A stretch of 64,000 bases of DNA, from NCBI RefSeq assembly GCF_014651855.1, contig NZ_BMXR01000005.1, positions 195,471 to 259,470 of the forward strand. The letters run 5' to 3'. The notes below the pieces were generated by a model, which ran no database searches, was not told where the DNA came from, and was given only the letters and a program-made list of their open reading frames with translations. Source of the stretch: Saccharospirillum salsuginis. Its GTDB lineage: Bacteria; Pseudomonadota; Gammaproteobacteria; Pseudomonadales; Natronospirillaceae. The translations under genes and the position numbers were made by a program. Shown here piece by piece: positions 8,803-16,206 of the stretch; positions within the stretch are counted from its first letter, which is position 1, and each line of letters opens with the position of its first letter.

Positions 8803-8964
8803 ACTCGTCGGGCATGGATAACCGGGCGATCGGAAGCCGCCTACTTGCACCCGGCCGATAGACCGACTACACCTGTGCCTCGGGTAGCCCGAAAAACCCC
8901 CGATATCGAAGCAATCCATCATCATGGCACGGCCATACCATCGCGGACGCGGTGGATTACGATC

Positions 8965-9002
8965 CTGCGGTCCAGGACTGAAAATACCGATCAGGACCGC
9001 AG
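8965..9002. repeat. Inverted repeat, 9-bp arms
   Basis: CTGCGGTCC (8965-8973) and GGACCGCAG (8994-9002) are perfectly complementary around a 20-base loop. There is no T run, so it is not a convincing terminator. It lies in the 283-base gap between the solute-binding protein and the metallopeptidase gene, where no gene is seen. Confidence 0.5.
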
Positions 9003-9085
9003 TCATGGCGTACACTGCCCGCCTTGGGATACCGTGAGTCCACCCCGAACTATGGCAGCCAATCGTTTCATCAGGAGCGCTCCCA

Positions 9086-10051
9086 ATGCGTGTATTCGCC
9101 AACCCGGTCGGTTCCGGTTCACTCTGGTTCGACAATCTCTCCACGGCCGACGGCACGCCCGTCGCCTATGACCCGCAGGCGCGGGCATTCCTGCCTACAC
9201 CACCGTTCTGTGCCAACCGGGATAGAATCGGTTGTAACTGGATAGCTCCGAAAGAAGGCGCTTTTTGTCGTTCCTGCGCCATGACGGCCCTGGCGCCCGA
9301 TCCGACCATTGCGAACGCCATCCCCAACTGGGCGCAGACCGAAGCCGCCAAACGGTGGGTGCTGGACAATCTGGGACGCTGGCATTGGTTTCGACCGGAA
9401 GATCCGGGGGCGCCTCCGGTGTTTCATTTGCTCGCCGAAGGACCGACCCCGGTTCCCATGGGTCATGCCGAAGGCGTGGTCACCATCAGTGTGGCGGAAG
9501 TGGACCCTATTCTGCTCACCACCCGCCGCGAGGCGTTGCAGGAGCCCTATCGCACCATGATCGGCCATATGCGCCACGAGATCGCACACATGCTCTGGTG
9601 GCGGTTAAGCCTCCGCGAGGACTTTATCGATGCGTTTCGCGCCATGTTCGGTGACGAACGCATTGATTACCCGGCGGCGCTTCGCTATCACTACGAAAAC
9701 GGTCCGCCAGAGGAATGGAGACAGTATTATCTGACCAGTTACGCTTCGGCCCACCCGCATGAGGACTGGGCGGAAACCGCCGCGCATCTATTACATCTGA
9801 CGGACATCGCCGACAGTTTCGTGGCCGCCGGTCTGTCATCGCCACAAATCCCCCACTCCGGCTGGGACCCGTATTCCGAGCCCGATGCCGAGCGATTGAT
9901 CCACATCGCCGCCACGCTCACCATCGGCGTCAATCACATTAATCGCACCATGGGGTTTTCGGATCTCTATCCGTTCGTGTTGTCGAATCACGCCCGACAG
10001 AAACTGGCGTTCGTGCACAATTGGTTGCGCCGGGGTGCGCTGGGGCTTTGA
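9086..10051 (+). CDS. Putative zinc metallopeptidase with N-terminal zinc ribbon
   Basis: 321 residues, no signal peptide. An N-terminal treble of Cys (C42, C50, C61, C64) fits a zinc ribbon. The core contains RHEIAHMLWWR with H164-E165-xx-H168, the HExxH zinc/catalytic motif, and a downstream HEDWAETAAHLLH that could supply the third ligand. This layout matches the family of putative zinc-binding metallopeptidases found as stand-alone cytoplasmic genes in proteobacteria (PF15887-like). The substrate is unknown. GGAGCG precedes the ATG. Its neighbours do not suggest a pathway. Confidence 0.78.
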   Translation: MRVFANPVGSGSLWFDNLSTADGTPVAYDPQARAFLPTPPFCANRDRIGCNWIAPKEGAFCRSCAMTALAPDPTIANAIPNWAQTEAAKRWVLDNLGRWHWFRPEDPGAPPVFHLLAEGPTPVPMGHAEGVVTISVAEVDPILLTTRREALQEPYRTMIGHMRHEIAHMLWWRLSLREDFIDAFRAMFGDERIDYPAALRYHYENGPPEEWRQYYLTSYASAHPHEDWAETAAHLLHLTDIADSFVAAGLSSPQIPHSGWDPYSEPDAERLIHIAATLTIGVNHINRTMGFSDLYPFVLSNHARQKLAFVHNWLRRGALGL

Positions 10052-10122
10052 GAACAAGCGCATCGGAGAACGGCCACTTCCGGTGGCTCACGGCAAGTGA
10101 ATGCGCCGATGTGAACAATGAT

Positions 10123-10776
10123 TCATCGCTGAGCCTTGTTGTCCCTTTCGTCCTTTAACAGAGTAACGGCCCGTTTAATATCCGCATAAAACGCTTTGTC
10201 ATCTCCGCTTTTATTAACCGGCAACACCATATAGTGAATGCCGCCTTCAGCATTGGTTCTGCTGGTCGCAATGACAGCGTCGGCTTCAGCGGCCGTGCCG
10301 AAGTAGTCGGCCACGATGTCGGCCGGTTCTTCTTCCAACCCTTCAAGCCGATAAGCGTCGGTATTGTCGAACAGTAATACGTCGCCAGACTGTGCAAGCT
10401 GTCTCAATGTGTTGTCGGTATAATCATCGAATGGATAACCACCGATGTCGACATACTTCAGCTTCTCGGTTTCAATAAAGTCATACAGTTGCGCACTCAG
10501 CGAAGTGGTACCGAGGGTTATCCAACTGCTTTCAGTCGCTTCGGACGTGGCCTGGTCCGGTTCACCTCCTTGTTCCGGGCCGGTATCATTTTCGGGTTCG
10601 ACGGCCTGCACACGCGCCTGTGTGACCTTGGAATTATCCTTTCTATCGTTCTCACCGACTGCTGTCGTCGCCTCATCGGTTGGATTGATATCGGATACTG
10701 TGGATACTCTGAGCCAAACGACGGCTGCTCCGACACATAGGGCGAGCACCCATAAAAACGACTTTTTAAATGGCAT
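10123..10776 (-). CDS. Membrane-anchored protein of unknown function, downstream of the pore-forming toxin gene
   Basis: 217 residues from the ATG at 10776, which has GGAGA about 8 bases upstream. It opens with one hydrophobic helix (FLWVLALCVGAAVVWLRV), then an acidic, Gln/Glu-rich low-complexity linker to about residue 82, then a compact C-terminal domain with SQLYDFIE-like helices, DVLLFDNTDAYRL and DAVIATSRTNAEGGIHYMVL. The topology suggests a single-pass inner-membrane protein with a periplasmic domain. I do not recognise the domain. It follows the leukocidin-like gene on the same strand after 95 bases, so co-transcription and a role in toxin handling or self-protection are possible but unproven. 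Confidence 0.6.
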   Translation of the reverse strand: MPFKKSFLWVLALCVGAAVVWLRVSTVSDINPTDEATTAVGENDRKDNSKVTQARVQAVEPENDTGPEQGGEPDQATSEATESSWITLGTTSLSAQLYDFIETEKLKYVDIGGYPFDDYTDNTLRQLAQSGDVLLFDNTDAYRLEGLEEEPADIVADYFGTAAEADAVIATSRTNAEGGIHYMVLPVNKSGDDKAFYADIKRAVTLLKDERDNKAQR

Positions 10777-10871
10777 GGCAATGATCTCCGGTCGCCGAAA
10801 ATGTGGTCTTCTGGCATGGATTGGATACAAGGCGACAGGGAGGCGGCCCTCCCTGTTCTGTGAACACCAAC

Positions 10872-11795
10872 TTATCGATACAAATAATCATGCCATTTTA
10901 CGACGACGTCGCGACTCTCTCTCGTCCATTCGTCATAGTCGTTATAGTTCTTCCAACTGAAGTTGGTATACCAGCTACACCAGTCTCGTGCGAAGTGGTA
11001 GTGGGTTTTCTTCCAGTTGGCTTCCAGCGTGAACCGGGTACTGTTGTTCCAGTCGGTGGTTGTCTGCTTGCGATACAAAACAGAAGCTTGCGGGCGAAAG
11101 TTCGAACGCATGATCGCTGGCAGTTCGTCGATGTCGATCAGGTTGCTGGCGCTGCAGCTCGTCCAACTGTGTATCAGGTAATTTTTGGCCGGAGTGCCGT
11201 GTTTTATCGTCCTGTTTTCGATATCCCATCTGACCGCCCCGGTATTGATACCGTCCGCATAGGTCAGGGTGGTGAATTCGGGCTGCTGGTATCGAATGGT
11301 GTCGGTCCATGTCACCCCCAGGTCAACCGTCCCGCCCGGGGTTTCACTGGCTGTCCCGCCTATTCCGGCATTGAAGGAGATGGACTCGCTGACCCAGGCC
11401 GTTTGGATATCGTTATGCGGTACGTGATTGAAATAGGTCACTCCCGCGCCACCCGTCGGTCGTACTTTCAGCTGGAATCCTGTCGGGACGGTGTAGCGAT
11501 AATCTCCACCAAACGTATAGTGATACAACGTCTGTTTGGACGGAACACCTCGCGTATTGAACCCGGAACCACCGTCCAGAATCAGTTTGACCTCCTTGAT
11601 CGCCTCTGGCCAGTGTGTGGTGTTCCAAATGTTTTTAACGGTGTAGATTGCACTGATTCGGTTTTGATTCGCACTGGAGTCATTGAGTTCATAGAGCGTC
11701 GATGAATAGGCTTTGATGATGTCGTCAGCCTGAGCGAAACCGGTCACCAGGACGGCACCGGTGACAATACCCGTTCGCAAGGTTGTTTTTATCAT
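10872..11795 (-). CDS. Leukocidin/alpha-haemolysin-family beta-barrel pore-forming toxin (predicted)
   Basis: 307 residues; ATG at 11795 with GAGGA 7 bases upstream and a clean signal peptide (MIKTTLRTGIVTGAVLVTGFAQA-DD). The mature protein aligns by eye with staphylococcal alpha-toxin along most of its length: YFNHVPHNDIQT with YYPRNSIDT before the stem; a Gly/Ser-rich alternating stem at residues ~133-167; then DTIRYQQPEFTT with HTLKYVQPDFKT; and finally SWKNYNDYDEWTRESRD with NWKGTNTKDKWTDRSSE. The size is also that of alpha-toxin (319 residues), without the lectin domains of Vibrio cholerae cytolysin. It has two Cys (in WTSCSAS and DWCSWY) that could pair. Such proteins are secreted as monomers and assemble into membrane pores. 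The gene is lower in G+C than its neighbours, suggesting acquisition. Target cell unknown. Confidence 0.8.
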   Translation of the reverse strand: MIKTTLRTGIVTGAVLVTGFAQADDIIKAYSSTLYELNDSSANQNRISAIYTVKNIWNTTHWPEAIKEVKLILDGGSGFNTRGVPSKQTLYHYTFGGDYRYTVPTGFQLKVRPTGGAGVTYFNHVPHNDIQTAWVSESISFNAGIGGTASETPGGTVDLGVTWTDTIRYQQPEFTTLTYADGINTGAVRWDIENRTIKHGTPAKNYLIHSWTSCSASNLIDIDELPAIMRSNFRPQASVLYRKQTTTDWNNSTRFTLEANWKKTHYHFARDWCSWYTNFSWKNYNDYDEWTRESRDVVVKWHDYLYR

Positions 11796-12200
11796 TGTGA
11801 ATCCTCGTATGTTCTGGCAACAGCCGATGGGGATGCATCCTGCGTCTGGTATTGAATCCGTTCGTGGCCAGACTACATCAGCGGAAATGCTTGGAAGCAG
11901 TGAACGTCGCCGCGAGGTCAGTGCTGTCGTGTTGAGGCACATATTAGAATAAACCGAACCAGGTGTTTCCTGGCGCGCATTGTCACGTTGACCATAACGG
12001 AACAACTGAAAAACCAACACACGATCAGAAAACCGGACCTACCCCGTATTCCAACGGCAACGCGATGACGCAGTCGCTCTTCCATGAAGACAAGTGCTCG
12101 TAAGAGGGGCTGCACCACTGAATCAGTCAACATCGAAATGCTTCATGACAGCTTCGTTATCTCACTTAATACTTTCTCGCTCACTCCGGAATCATCGTTT
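11796..12200. other. Gene-poor gap between toxin gene and MFS remnant
   Basis: About 400 bases without a supportable gene. It should hold the toxin promoter on the minus strand near 11800-11900, but no strong -35/-10 pair stands out. An open frame runs through it from 12084, but its first ~40 residues show no resemblance to a transporter and look like random translation. Confidence 0.6.
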
Positions 12201-12563
12201 TCCGCCTGCGCCTGGTTGCCGGTCGACGGTTACTGGAGCTGGATCGCCGCCACCTTCGTGATGAGCCTGAGCGAGGCGATTCTGTTTCCGACACTGAACG
12301 TACAGATCGACACCATGGCCCCGCGCCATCTTCGCGGCAGTTATTTCGGTGCCAATGCGCTCTACGGTTACGGCTTCGCGCTGGGACCGGCCGTGGGTGG
12401 CCTCCTGTTGCAAACGATGGGCGCCACGGTTTGGTACGCCACCGCCGGATTTTCCGTCGTGGCCTTGTTGTTGTACATGGGTGCGGTTCGGTTGCTGCCG
12501 GCCCGGGCCCATTGGGTGGCGTCGCTTGAAGAAGAAGCCGGTGCCGAGATGAGCGCCACCTGA
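12201..12563 (+). pseudogene. MFS transporter remnant (last three to four helices)
   Basis: From about 12201 the frame reads as the end of a major-facilitator protein: LPVDGYWSWIAATFV, LSEAILFPTLNVQIDTM, APRHLRGSYFGANALYGYGF, ALGPAVGGLLLQTMGA. This is the family pattern for helices 9-12 of MdtH/YttB-like exporters, with the cytoplasmic RGSYFGA loop. The preceding ~40 residues are unrelated and there is no N-terminal half nearby, so the gene has lost roughly 250-300 residues. The break lies next to the toxin patch, as expected if an insertion or deletion removed the 5' part. It is not the missing half of the transporter at 2-658; both pieces are C-terminal. Confidence 0.75.
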
Positions 12564-12618
12564 CCGAATCCGGCGGATCGGTTAGAATGCGCGCCCGCTT
12601 TCGACGAATCGCTGTCCG

Positions 12619-13284
12619 ATGAAAACCCGCCTGGGAAAACGACTGACCGCCCTCTTCCATGCCATCCCCTCCGGTTACGACTCGGTCTGGGACCTGTGTT
12701 GCGATCACGGCCGGCTGGGCATGGCCCTGATCGAGACCGGCCGGGCGCCCCGGGTGCACTTCAACGACTGTATCGCCTCCATCATGACGGACCTGGAGAC
12801 GCGGCTGGTCCGGTACGGTGCCACAGGCTATACGCTGCACACTGTCGAAGCGGAACGATTGCAGTTACCCGGCGACGGGTGGCATCTGTTGGTGCTGGCC
12901 GGGGTTGGCGACGAGATGACGATCCGGATTCTGGAGGCGTTGTCGCAACCGGGCTCCGAGAGTCGGTTCGATTGGCTGATTTCGCCGGCCAATAACCTGT
13001 TTCAGGTGCGGCGCTGGTTGCGCGAACAGGGATATGGATTGCTGGAGGAAGGTCTGGTGTTCGAGAACGGACGAGGCTATGAGTGGCTGAGGGTCACGCA
13101 GGACAGACACCGGGCGCCGGCTCCCATCGGCAACCCGGCACCGTTCTGGGATGCACGCGATCCGCAGCACCGGGCGCACCTGACCAAGCTGGTGCGCCAC
13201 GCCCGCAAGCAACGCCGCAACCCGGCGGATACCGACTCGGACGCGGTGCTGGCGGCCTACGAACCACTCTTGGCTTCGGACTGA
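12619..13284 (+). CDS. TrmK-family tRNA (adenine-N1)-methyltransferase-like protein
   Basis: 221 residues of a class I SAM-dependent methyltransferase. The SAM-binding motif I appears as VWDLCCDHGRLGMALIETG, followed by an acidic turn at VHFNDC, and LLVLAGVGDEMTIRIL is the family motif equivalent to AGMGG. TrmK methylates N1 of A22 in bacterial tRNA; in gammaproteobacteria related proteins are often annotated only as tRNA methyltransferases, so specificity is inferred. The C-terminal basic stretch LVRHARKQRRNP could contact RNA. It starts 55 bases after the MFS remnant and converges on the anti-sigma gene with a 1-base gap. Confidence 0.75.
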   Translation: MKTRLGKRLTALFHAIPSGYDSVWDLCCDHGRLGMALIETGRAPRVHFNDCIASIMTDLETRLVRYGATGYTLHTVEAERLQLPGDGWHLLVLAGVGDEMTIRILEALSQPGSESRFDWLISPANNLFQVRRWLREQGYGLLEEGLVFENGRGYEWLRVTQDRHRAPAPIGNPAPFWDARDPQHRAHLTKLVRHARKQRRNPADTDSDAVLAAYEPLLASD

Positions 13285-13285
13285 A

Positions 13286-14035
13286 TCACCACTGGGTCAG
13301 GCGGATGCAGGGGCCTTCGAGCAGGGCCAACTGCGGCGTAATCGTCGCGGAGTCGGTGTTCACCACCAGACGATGACTGTATTTGACGGCGCGCCAGGCC
13401 TCTTTGTCCAATGACCAGCGCCGGTTTTCGGCCGTCACCGGCCCCAGATACACCCATTCCCGGTCCTCACCGGTTTCGGCCCACAGGTGCAGGTCCCCCT
13501 CGGGCCTCGATGCCAGCCGATCCGACCATTGCGCCGACAACCAGGCGGGACGGTCCTCGGAACCCCGGTAGCCGCTGACCACCATCGCCACTTCCCCGTT
13601 CCAGCTGAGCGGAGCCATATAGTCGGCGCCCACAGGGCCGGACGGTTGGGACAATACCAGCATCAGGGAAACCGCCAGAGCGACGGTAGCGGCCACGCCT
13701 CCGAGAGCGGTCAGGCGCCAGGCATCGAGCATGCGGCCCAGTCTGGACCACGCCGAGTTCGACTTCGGTTCCGTGGCGGCCTGGGCCGGGTTCATCCGGT
13801 CCAGCCCCTGTTCAATGCGCGACCACAACCGGGCCGGGGGCGTTCGCTCCGGATAGCGGTGCTGCAACGGCATCAGCCGGTCGGACCAACGGCCGACGGC
13901 CGCCCGCAATTCCGCGTGATCGCTCAGCAAGGCCTCCATCCGGCGGCGTACCCGGGGTGTCATATCGCCGGCCACGTATTGCGCCGCCAACAACTCGCAC
14001 AATTCGGGGTCGTCGTACCTCAGGCTTCGAGACAT
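13286..14035 (-). CDS. Anti-sigma factor, RskA-like, membrane-anchored
   Basis: 249 residues from ATG 14035, which overlaps the end of the sigma gene by 16 bases. The cytoplasmic N-terminus DDPELCELLAAQYVAGDMTP RVRRRMEALL (shown as two pieces) is the usual four-helix sigma-binding domain. One membrane helix follows (LTALGGVAATVALAVSLMLVL, around residue 117-137), then a periplasmic RskA-type domain with LAVSLEP-like spacing (VYLGPVTAENRRWSL...). The zinc-binding HxxxCxxC motif is absent, so it is not a ZAS-type redox sensor. It should hold the co-encoded ECF sigma factor inactive until an envelope or oxidative signal. Confidence 0.85.
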   Translation of the reverse strand: MSRSLRYDDPELCELLAAQYVAGDMTPRVRRRMEALLSDHAELRAAVGRWSDRLMPLQHRYPERTPPARLWSRIEQGLDRMNPAQAATEPKSNSAWSRLGRMLDAWRLTALGGVAATVALAVSLMLVLSQPSGPVGADYMAPLSWNGEVAMVVSGYRGSEDRPAWLSAQWSDRLASRPEGDLHLWAETGEDREWVYLGPVTAENRRWSLDKEAWRAVKYSHRLVVNTDSATITPQLALLEGPCIRLTQW

Positions 14036-14589
14036 CGTTTCAACTCCAGCAGCCCGCGACGGATCCAGGCCTTGACCGTGCCCAATGGCCGGGACAGACG
14101 CTCTTGCAATTCCTGATGGCTGTAACCGTGAATGTAGGAGAGCACAATGGCCTGACGGGCATGGTCGTTGAGTCGCCCCAGGCACTGTTGGATACCGAGC
14201 TCCAGGGGCCCGTCCGTGGCGACCGCTTCCTGCCACTCATCCGGGTCGGCCGTCAAATCCTCGCGTTTGCGACGTCGGCTTTTAAGCCGGTCCAGAGCGG
14301 CATTGCGGGTCACCACGACCAGCCAGCCGAGTACGGACCCCGTGCCCGAGAAATCCGACGCCTGCTGCCAAACTTTGAGGTAGACCTCCTGCAGCACTTC
14401 GGCGGCTTCGGACTCATCGTTCAGAACACGCACGGCCACGCCCATCAATCGGGCCGACGTGACATCGTACAGGGCCCGCAGTGCCGACCGGTCATGCTCG
14501 CGCACGCGCTCGAGCAGGACAGCCAGTTGCGTCACCTCGTCCTTGGAATGAGGGTTCGAATCCCTCGAAGATGCCAGAGCCACAGTCAT
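14020..14589 (-). CDS. ECF-type RNA polymerase sigma factor (SigK/RpoE-like)
   Basis: 189 residues with region 2 (ALRALYDVTSARLMGVAVRV, then AAEVLQEVYLKVWQQA) and region 4 (CLGRLNDHARQAIVLSYIHG, then SHQELQERLSRPLGTVKAWIRRG, a helix-turn-helix for the -35 element). This is the two-domain architecture of extracytoplasmic-function sigma factors paired with RskA anti-sigma proteins. It is first in a sigma/anti-sigma pair; the lipoprotein gene 111 bases upstream on the same strand is a plausible regulon member or co-transcribed gene. Confidence 0.92.
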   Translation of the reverse strand: MTVALASSRDSNPHSKDEVTQLAVLLERVREHDRSALRALYDVTSARLMGVAVRVLNDESEAAEVLQEVYLKVWQQASDFSGTGSVLGWLVVVTRNAALDRLKSRRRKREDLTADPDEWQEAVATDGPLELGIQQCLGRLNDHARQAIVLSYIHGYSHQELQERLSRPLGTVKAWIRRGLLELKRCLEA

Positions 14590-14655
14590 GATGTCGGGTC
14601 AGTGTGTCGTTTCAGTATAGAGAGCCGTCATCCGAACAACAACGGATGGGATATC

Positions 14656-14680
14656 GGCCCCGTCCATCCGCGACGGGGCC
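14656..14680 (-). terminator. Strong hairpin downstream of the lipoprotein gene
   Basis: GGCCCCGTC and GACGGGGCC form a perfect 9-bp G+C-rich stem with a 7-base loop, about 20 bases after the lipoprotein stop. It lacks a T run on the minus strand, so it may be an attenuator or RNA-stabilising hairpin rather than a full terminator. Confidence 0.45.
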
Positions 14681-14700
14681 GGTGGGACGTGCATAAACCC

Positions 14701-15114
14701 TTAGTAGGACATACCGCCGGAGCTGTCCGCTTCAATAACGAACCAGACATCGCCCACACCCTGGCCGGTCACATCACCTGGTTCCTGGTCATTCACCCAC
14801 AAATACAGCGGATCACCCTCGTAGGCCCACTGATGGGTGCCGTCGCGACGCTCGATCACACTGAACTTGCCGGCGCCCTGGGCGTTGCTGGATGCCTCCA
14901 GCGGTGGCCAGTTCTGGGCGCAGCGGTCGTAGCAGTTGGATACACCTTTGTCGTCACGGGTATAGAGGTACAGCGTCATGCCGTCTTCATCGGTCAGGAT
15001 GGTGCCCAGGCTGGTGTCGCGGGTTTCCACCGGAACATTGTCGGGAATGGTCGTCGCGGTGCTGGCACAGGCGACCAGTGTCAGGGCGGCGGCGGTTGCG
15101 ATCATGGCTTTCAT
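14701..15114 (-). CDS. Small secreted-repeat lipoprotein (Lipoprotein_15 / COG4315 type)
   Basis: 137 residues with an N-terminal signal ending LTLVAC, a lipobox, so it is lipidated at Cys16. Two copies of the family repeat follow: LGTILTDEDGMTLYLYTRDD...NCYDRCAQNWPPL and WAYEGDPLYLWVNDQEPGDVTGQGV..VWFVI. Proteins of this family are predicted outer- or inner-membrane lipoproteins of unknown role, often beside ECF sigma/anti-sigma pairs, as here. The two Cys in NCYDRC are typical. AGGAGAAG precedes the ATG. Confidence 0.85.
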   Translation of the reverse strand: MKAMIATAAALTLVACASTATTIPDNVPVETRDTSLGTILTDEDGMTLYLYTRDDKGVSNCYDRCAQNWPPLEASSNAQGAGKFSVIERRDGTHQWAYEGDPLYLWVNDQEPGDVTGQGVGDVWFVIEADSSGGMSY

Positions 15115-15243
15115 ACGTCTTCTCCTTTGTGTGTTGTTTGATGTTGATCGACTTCATATCAGATGACGACGCCCGACACCCACTTGGATGCGGACCCTGC
15201 GAAAAAAAGAGCGTCCCTACGATTTCTTTACAAAACCTCACCG

Positions 15244-15271
15244 CTTGAAAGGCCATCGAGTATCCCTATAT
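15244..15271 (+). promoter_or_regulatory. Sigma-32 (heat-shock) promoter of the first hsp20 gene
   Basis: CTTGAAA, 13 bases, then CCCTATAT fits the RpoH consensus CTTGAAA-n13/14-CCCCATnT. It lies about 105 bases before the Hsp20 start, leaving room for a structured leader. Confidence 0.8.
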
Positions 15272-15350
15272 ACGACAATGCGGAAGGACGTCTCGATGAG
15301 AGTCCACCCCCGCTGAACGAACAGTGCCCAAATCCGGGACTGATCATTTG

Positions 15351-15379
15351 TATTGCTTCCTTAGGAGGATATGAATATG
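15351..15379 (+). promoter_or_regulatory. ROSE-like RNA thermometer element masking the hsp20 ribosome-binding site
   Basis: TTGCT at 15353-15357 sits directly before the Shine-Dalgarno AGGAGGA. It can pair with it around a very short loop, leaving the G of TTGCT unpaired. The U(U/C)GCU/AGGA pairing with a bulged G is the defining feature of ROSE elements, which lie in 5' leaders of small heat-shock genes and melt on heating. Upstream hairpins were not modelled. Confidence 0.5.
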
Positions 15380-15859
15380 ACCAACATCGATCTCAGCCCT
15401 CTGTATCGCAGCACCATTGGATTCGACCGTATGGCGAACCTGTTGGACGCCGCTTTGCGCACCGACCAGGCCGGCACCGGCTATCCGCCGTACAACATCG
15501 AAGTGACCGGTGAAAACCGTTACGGCATCACTCTGGCCGTCGCCGGCTTCGAAGAAGACGAGCTGGACATCCAGGTCGAAAACGGTGTGCTGACCGTGCG
15601 CGGCAAGAAAGCGGCCAGCGACGACGAGAAGAATCGCCACTTCCTGCACCAGGGCATCGCCTACCGTTCCTTCGAGCGCAAGTTCAATCTCGCCGACCAT
15701 GTCGAGGTGAAAGGCGCCGAACTGAAGAACGGCCTGCTGAACGTCAGCCTGGTGAAAGAAGTACCCGAGGCGATGAAACCGAAGTCCATCCCGATCAACG
15801 GCAAGAACACGGCGATCGAGCATCAGAAAGAGTCCGAAAAGGCCTCCAAAGTCGCCTGA
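15377..15859 (+). CDS. ibpA: Small heat-shock protein Hsp20, IbpA-like
   Basis: 160 residues. The start is set at ATG 15377 because AGGAGG is 8 bases upstream and the sequence then begins MTNIDLSPLYRSTIGFDR, as in IbpA; an ATG at 15371 is too close to the ribosome-binding site. The alpha-crystallin domain spans roughly residues 35-130, with YPPYNIEVTGENRYGITLAV, VRGKKAASDD and LADHVEVKGAELKNGLLNV. IbpA/IbpB bind unfolding proteins in the cytoplasm and hand them to DnaK/ClpB; clpB is encoded at 21960-24539. It has its own sigma-32 promoter and a thermometer candidate, and ends at a strong terminator. Confidence 0.93.
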   Translation: MTNIDLSPLYRSTIGFDRMANLLDAALRTDQAGTGYPPYNIEVTGENRYGITLAVAGFEEDELDIQVENGVLTVRGKKAASDDEKNRHFLHQGIAYRSFERKFNLADHVEVKGAELKNGLLNVSLVKEVPEAMKPKSIPINGKNTAIEHQKESEKASKVA

Positions 15860-15906
15860 CTTCGGTAACCTGATTCGTCGTTCCGGACGTTAAACACCAA
15901 GCAGAG

Positions 15907-15935
15907 GGGCTGGCCCGAGAGGGTCGGCCCTTTTT
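15907..15935 (+). terminator. Rho-independent terminator of hsp20
   Basis: A 10-bp stem GGGCTGGCCC / GGGTCGGCCC (two G-U pairs in RNA) with a GAGA tetraloop is followed by TTTTT. It lies about 47 bases after the stop. Confidence 0.85.
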
Positions 15936-15955
15936 GTTTGTAGACGGCTGGTTTT

Positions 15956-16091
15956 GTAGGGCAGAAGTGGTCCGACACCTCGGGCGAAGGCGTTATCTGC
16001 CGCGGGAAGTATCCAAGGCGATAGTCGACCCAGTGCCACCGAAGCAATGGCAGATAACGCCTGGGGCTCTTCTGCCCTACTTCTGCCCTAC
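15956..16091. repeat. Palindromic MITE/REP-like element
   Basis: Two nested perfect inverted repeats share one axis: GTAGGGCAGAAG (15956-15967) with CTTCTGCCCTAC (16069-16080), and GGCGTTATCTGCC (15989-16001) with GGCAGATAACGCC (16049-16061). The right outer arm is repeated at once as TTCTGCCCTAC (16081-16091). There is no coding frame. It looks like a non-autonomous mobile palindrome inserted between hsp20 and glpD. Confidence 0.7.
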
Positions 16092-16116
16092 TTCCGCCCG
16101 GCTTCACCCCACACAA

Positions 16117-16168
16117 AAACGAACATTTACGAAAGTATTTTTGACAAAACCGAAAATAACCTTAGTAT
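16117..16168 (+). promoter_or_regulatory. glpD promoter with a candidate GlpR operator
   Basis: TTGACA (16141-16146), 16 bases, TAGTAT (16163-16168) is a good sigma-70 promoter. Just upstream, AAACGAACATTTACGAAAG (16117-16135) resembles the glp operator, which has TTCG/CGAA cores such as ACGAACATTT. GlpR repression relieved by glycerol-3-phosphate is therefore likely. Confidence 0.6.
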
Positions 16169-16206
16169 GAGCATCATCAGACAAACTTTTTGTGGGAGAT
16201 GATTCG

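Noticed and set aside
2..12563. Reading the two MFS pieces (2-658 and 12201-12563) as one split gene
   Set aside because: Both pieces are C-terminal halves of different MFS families, so they cannot be parts of one transporter.
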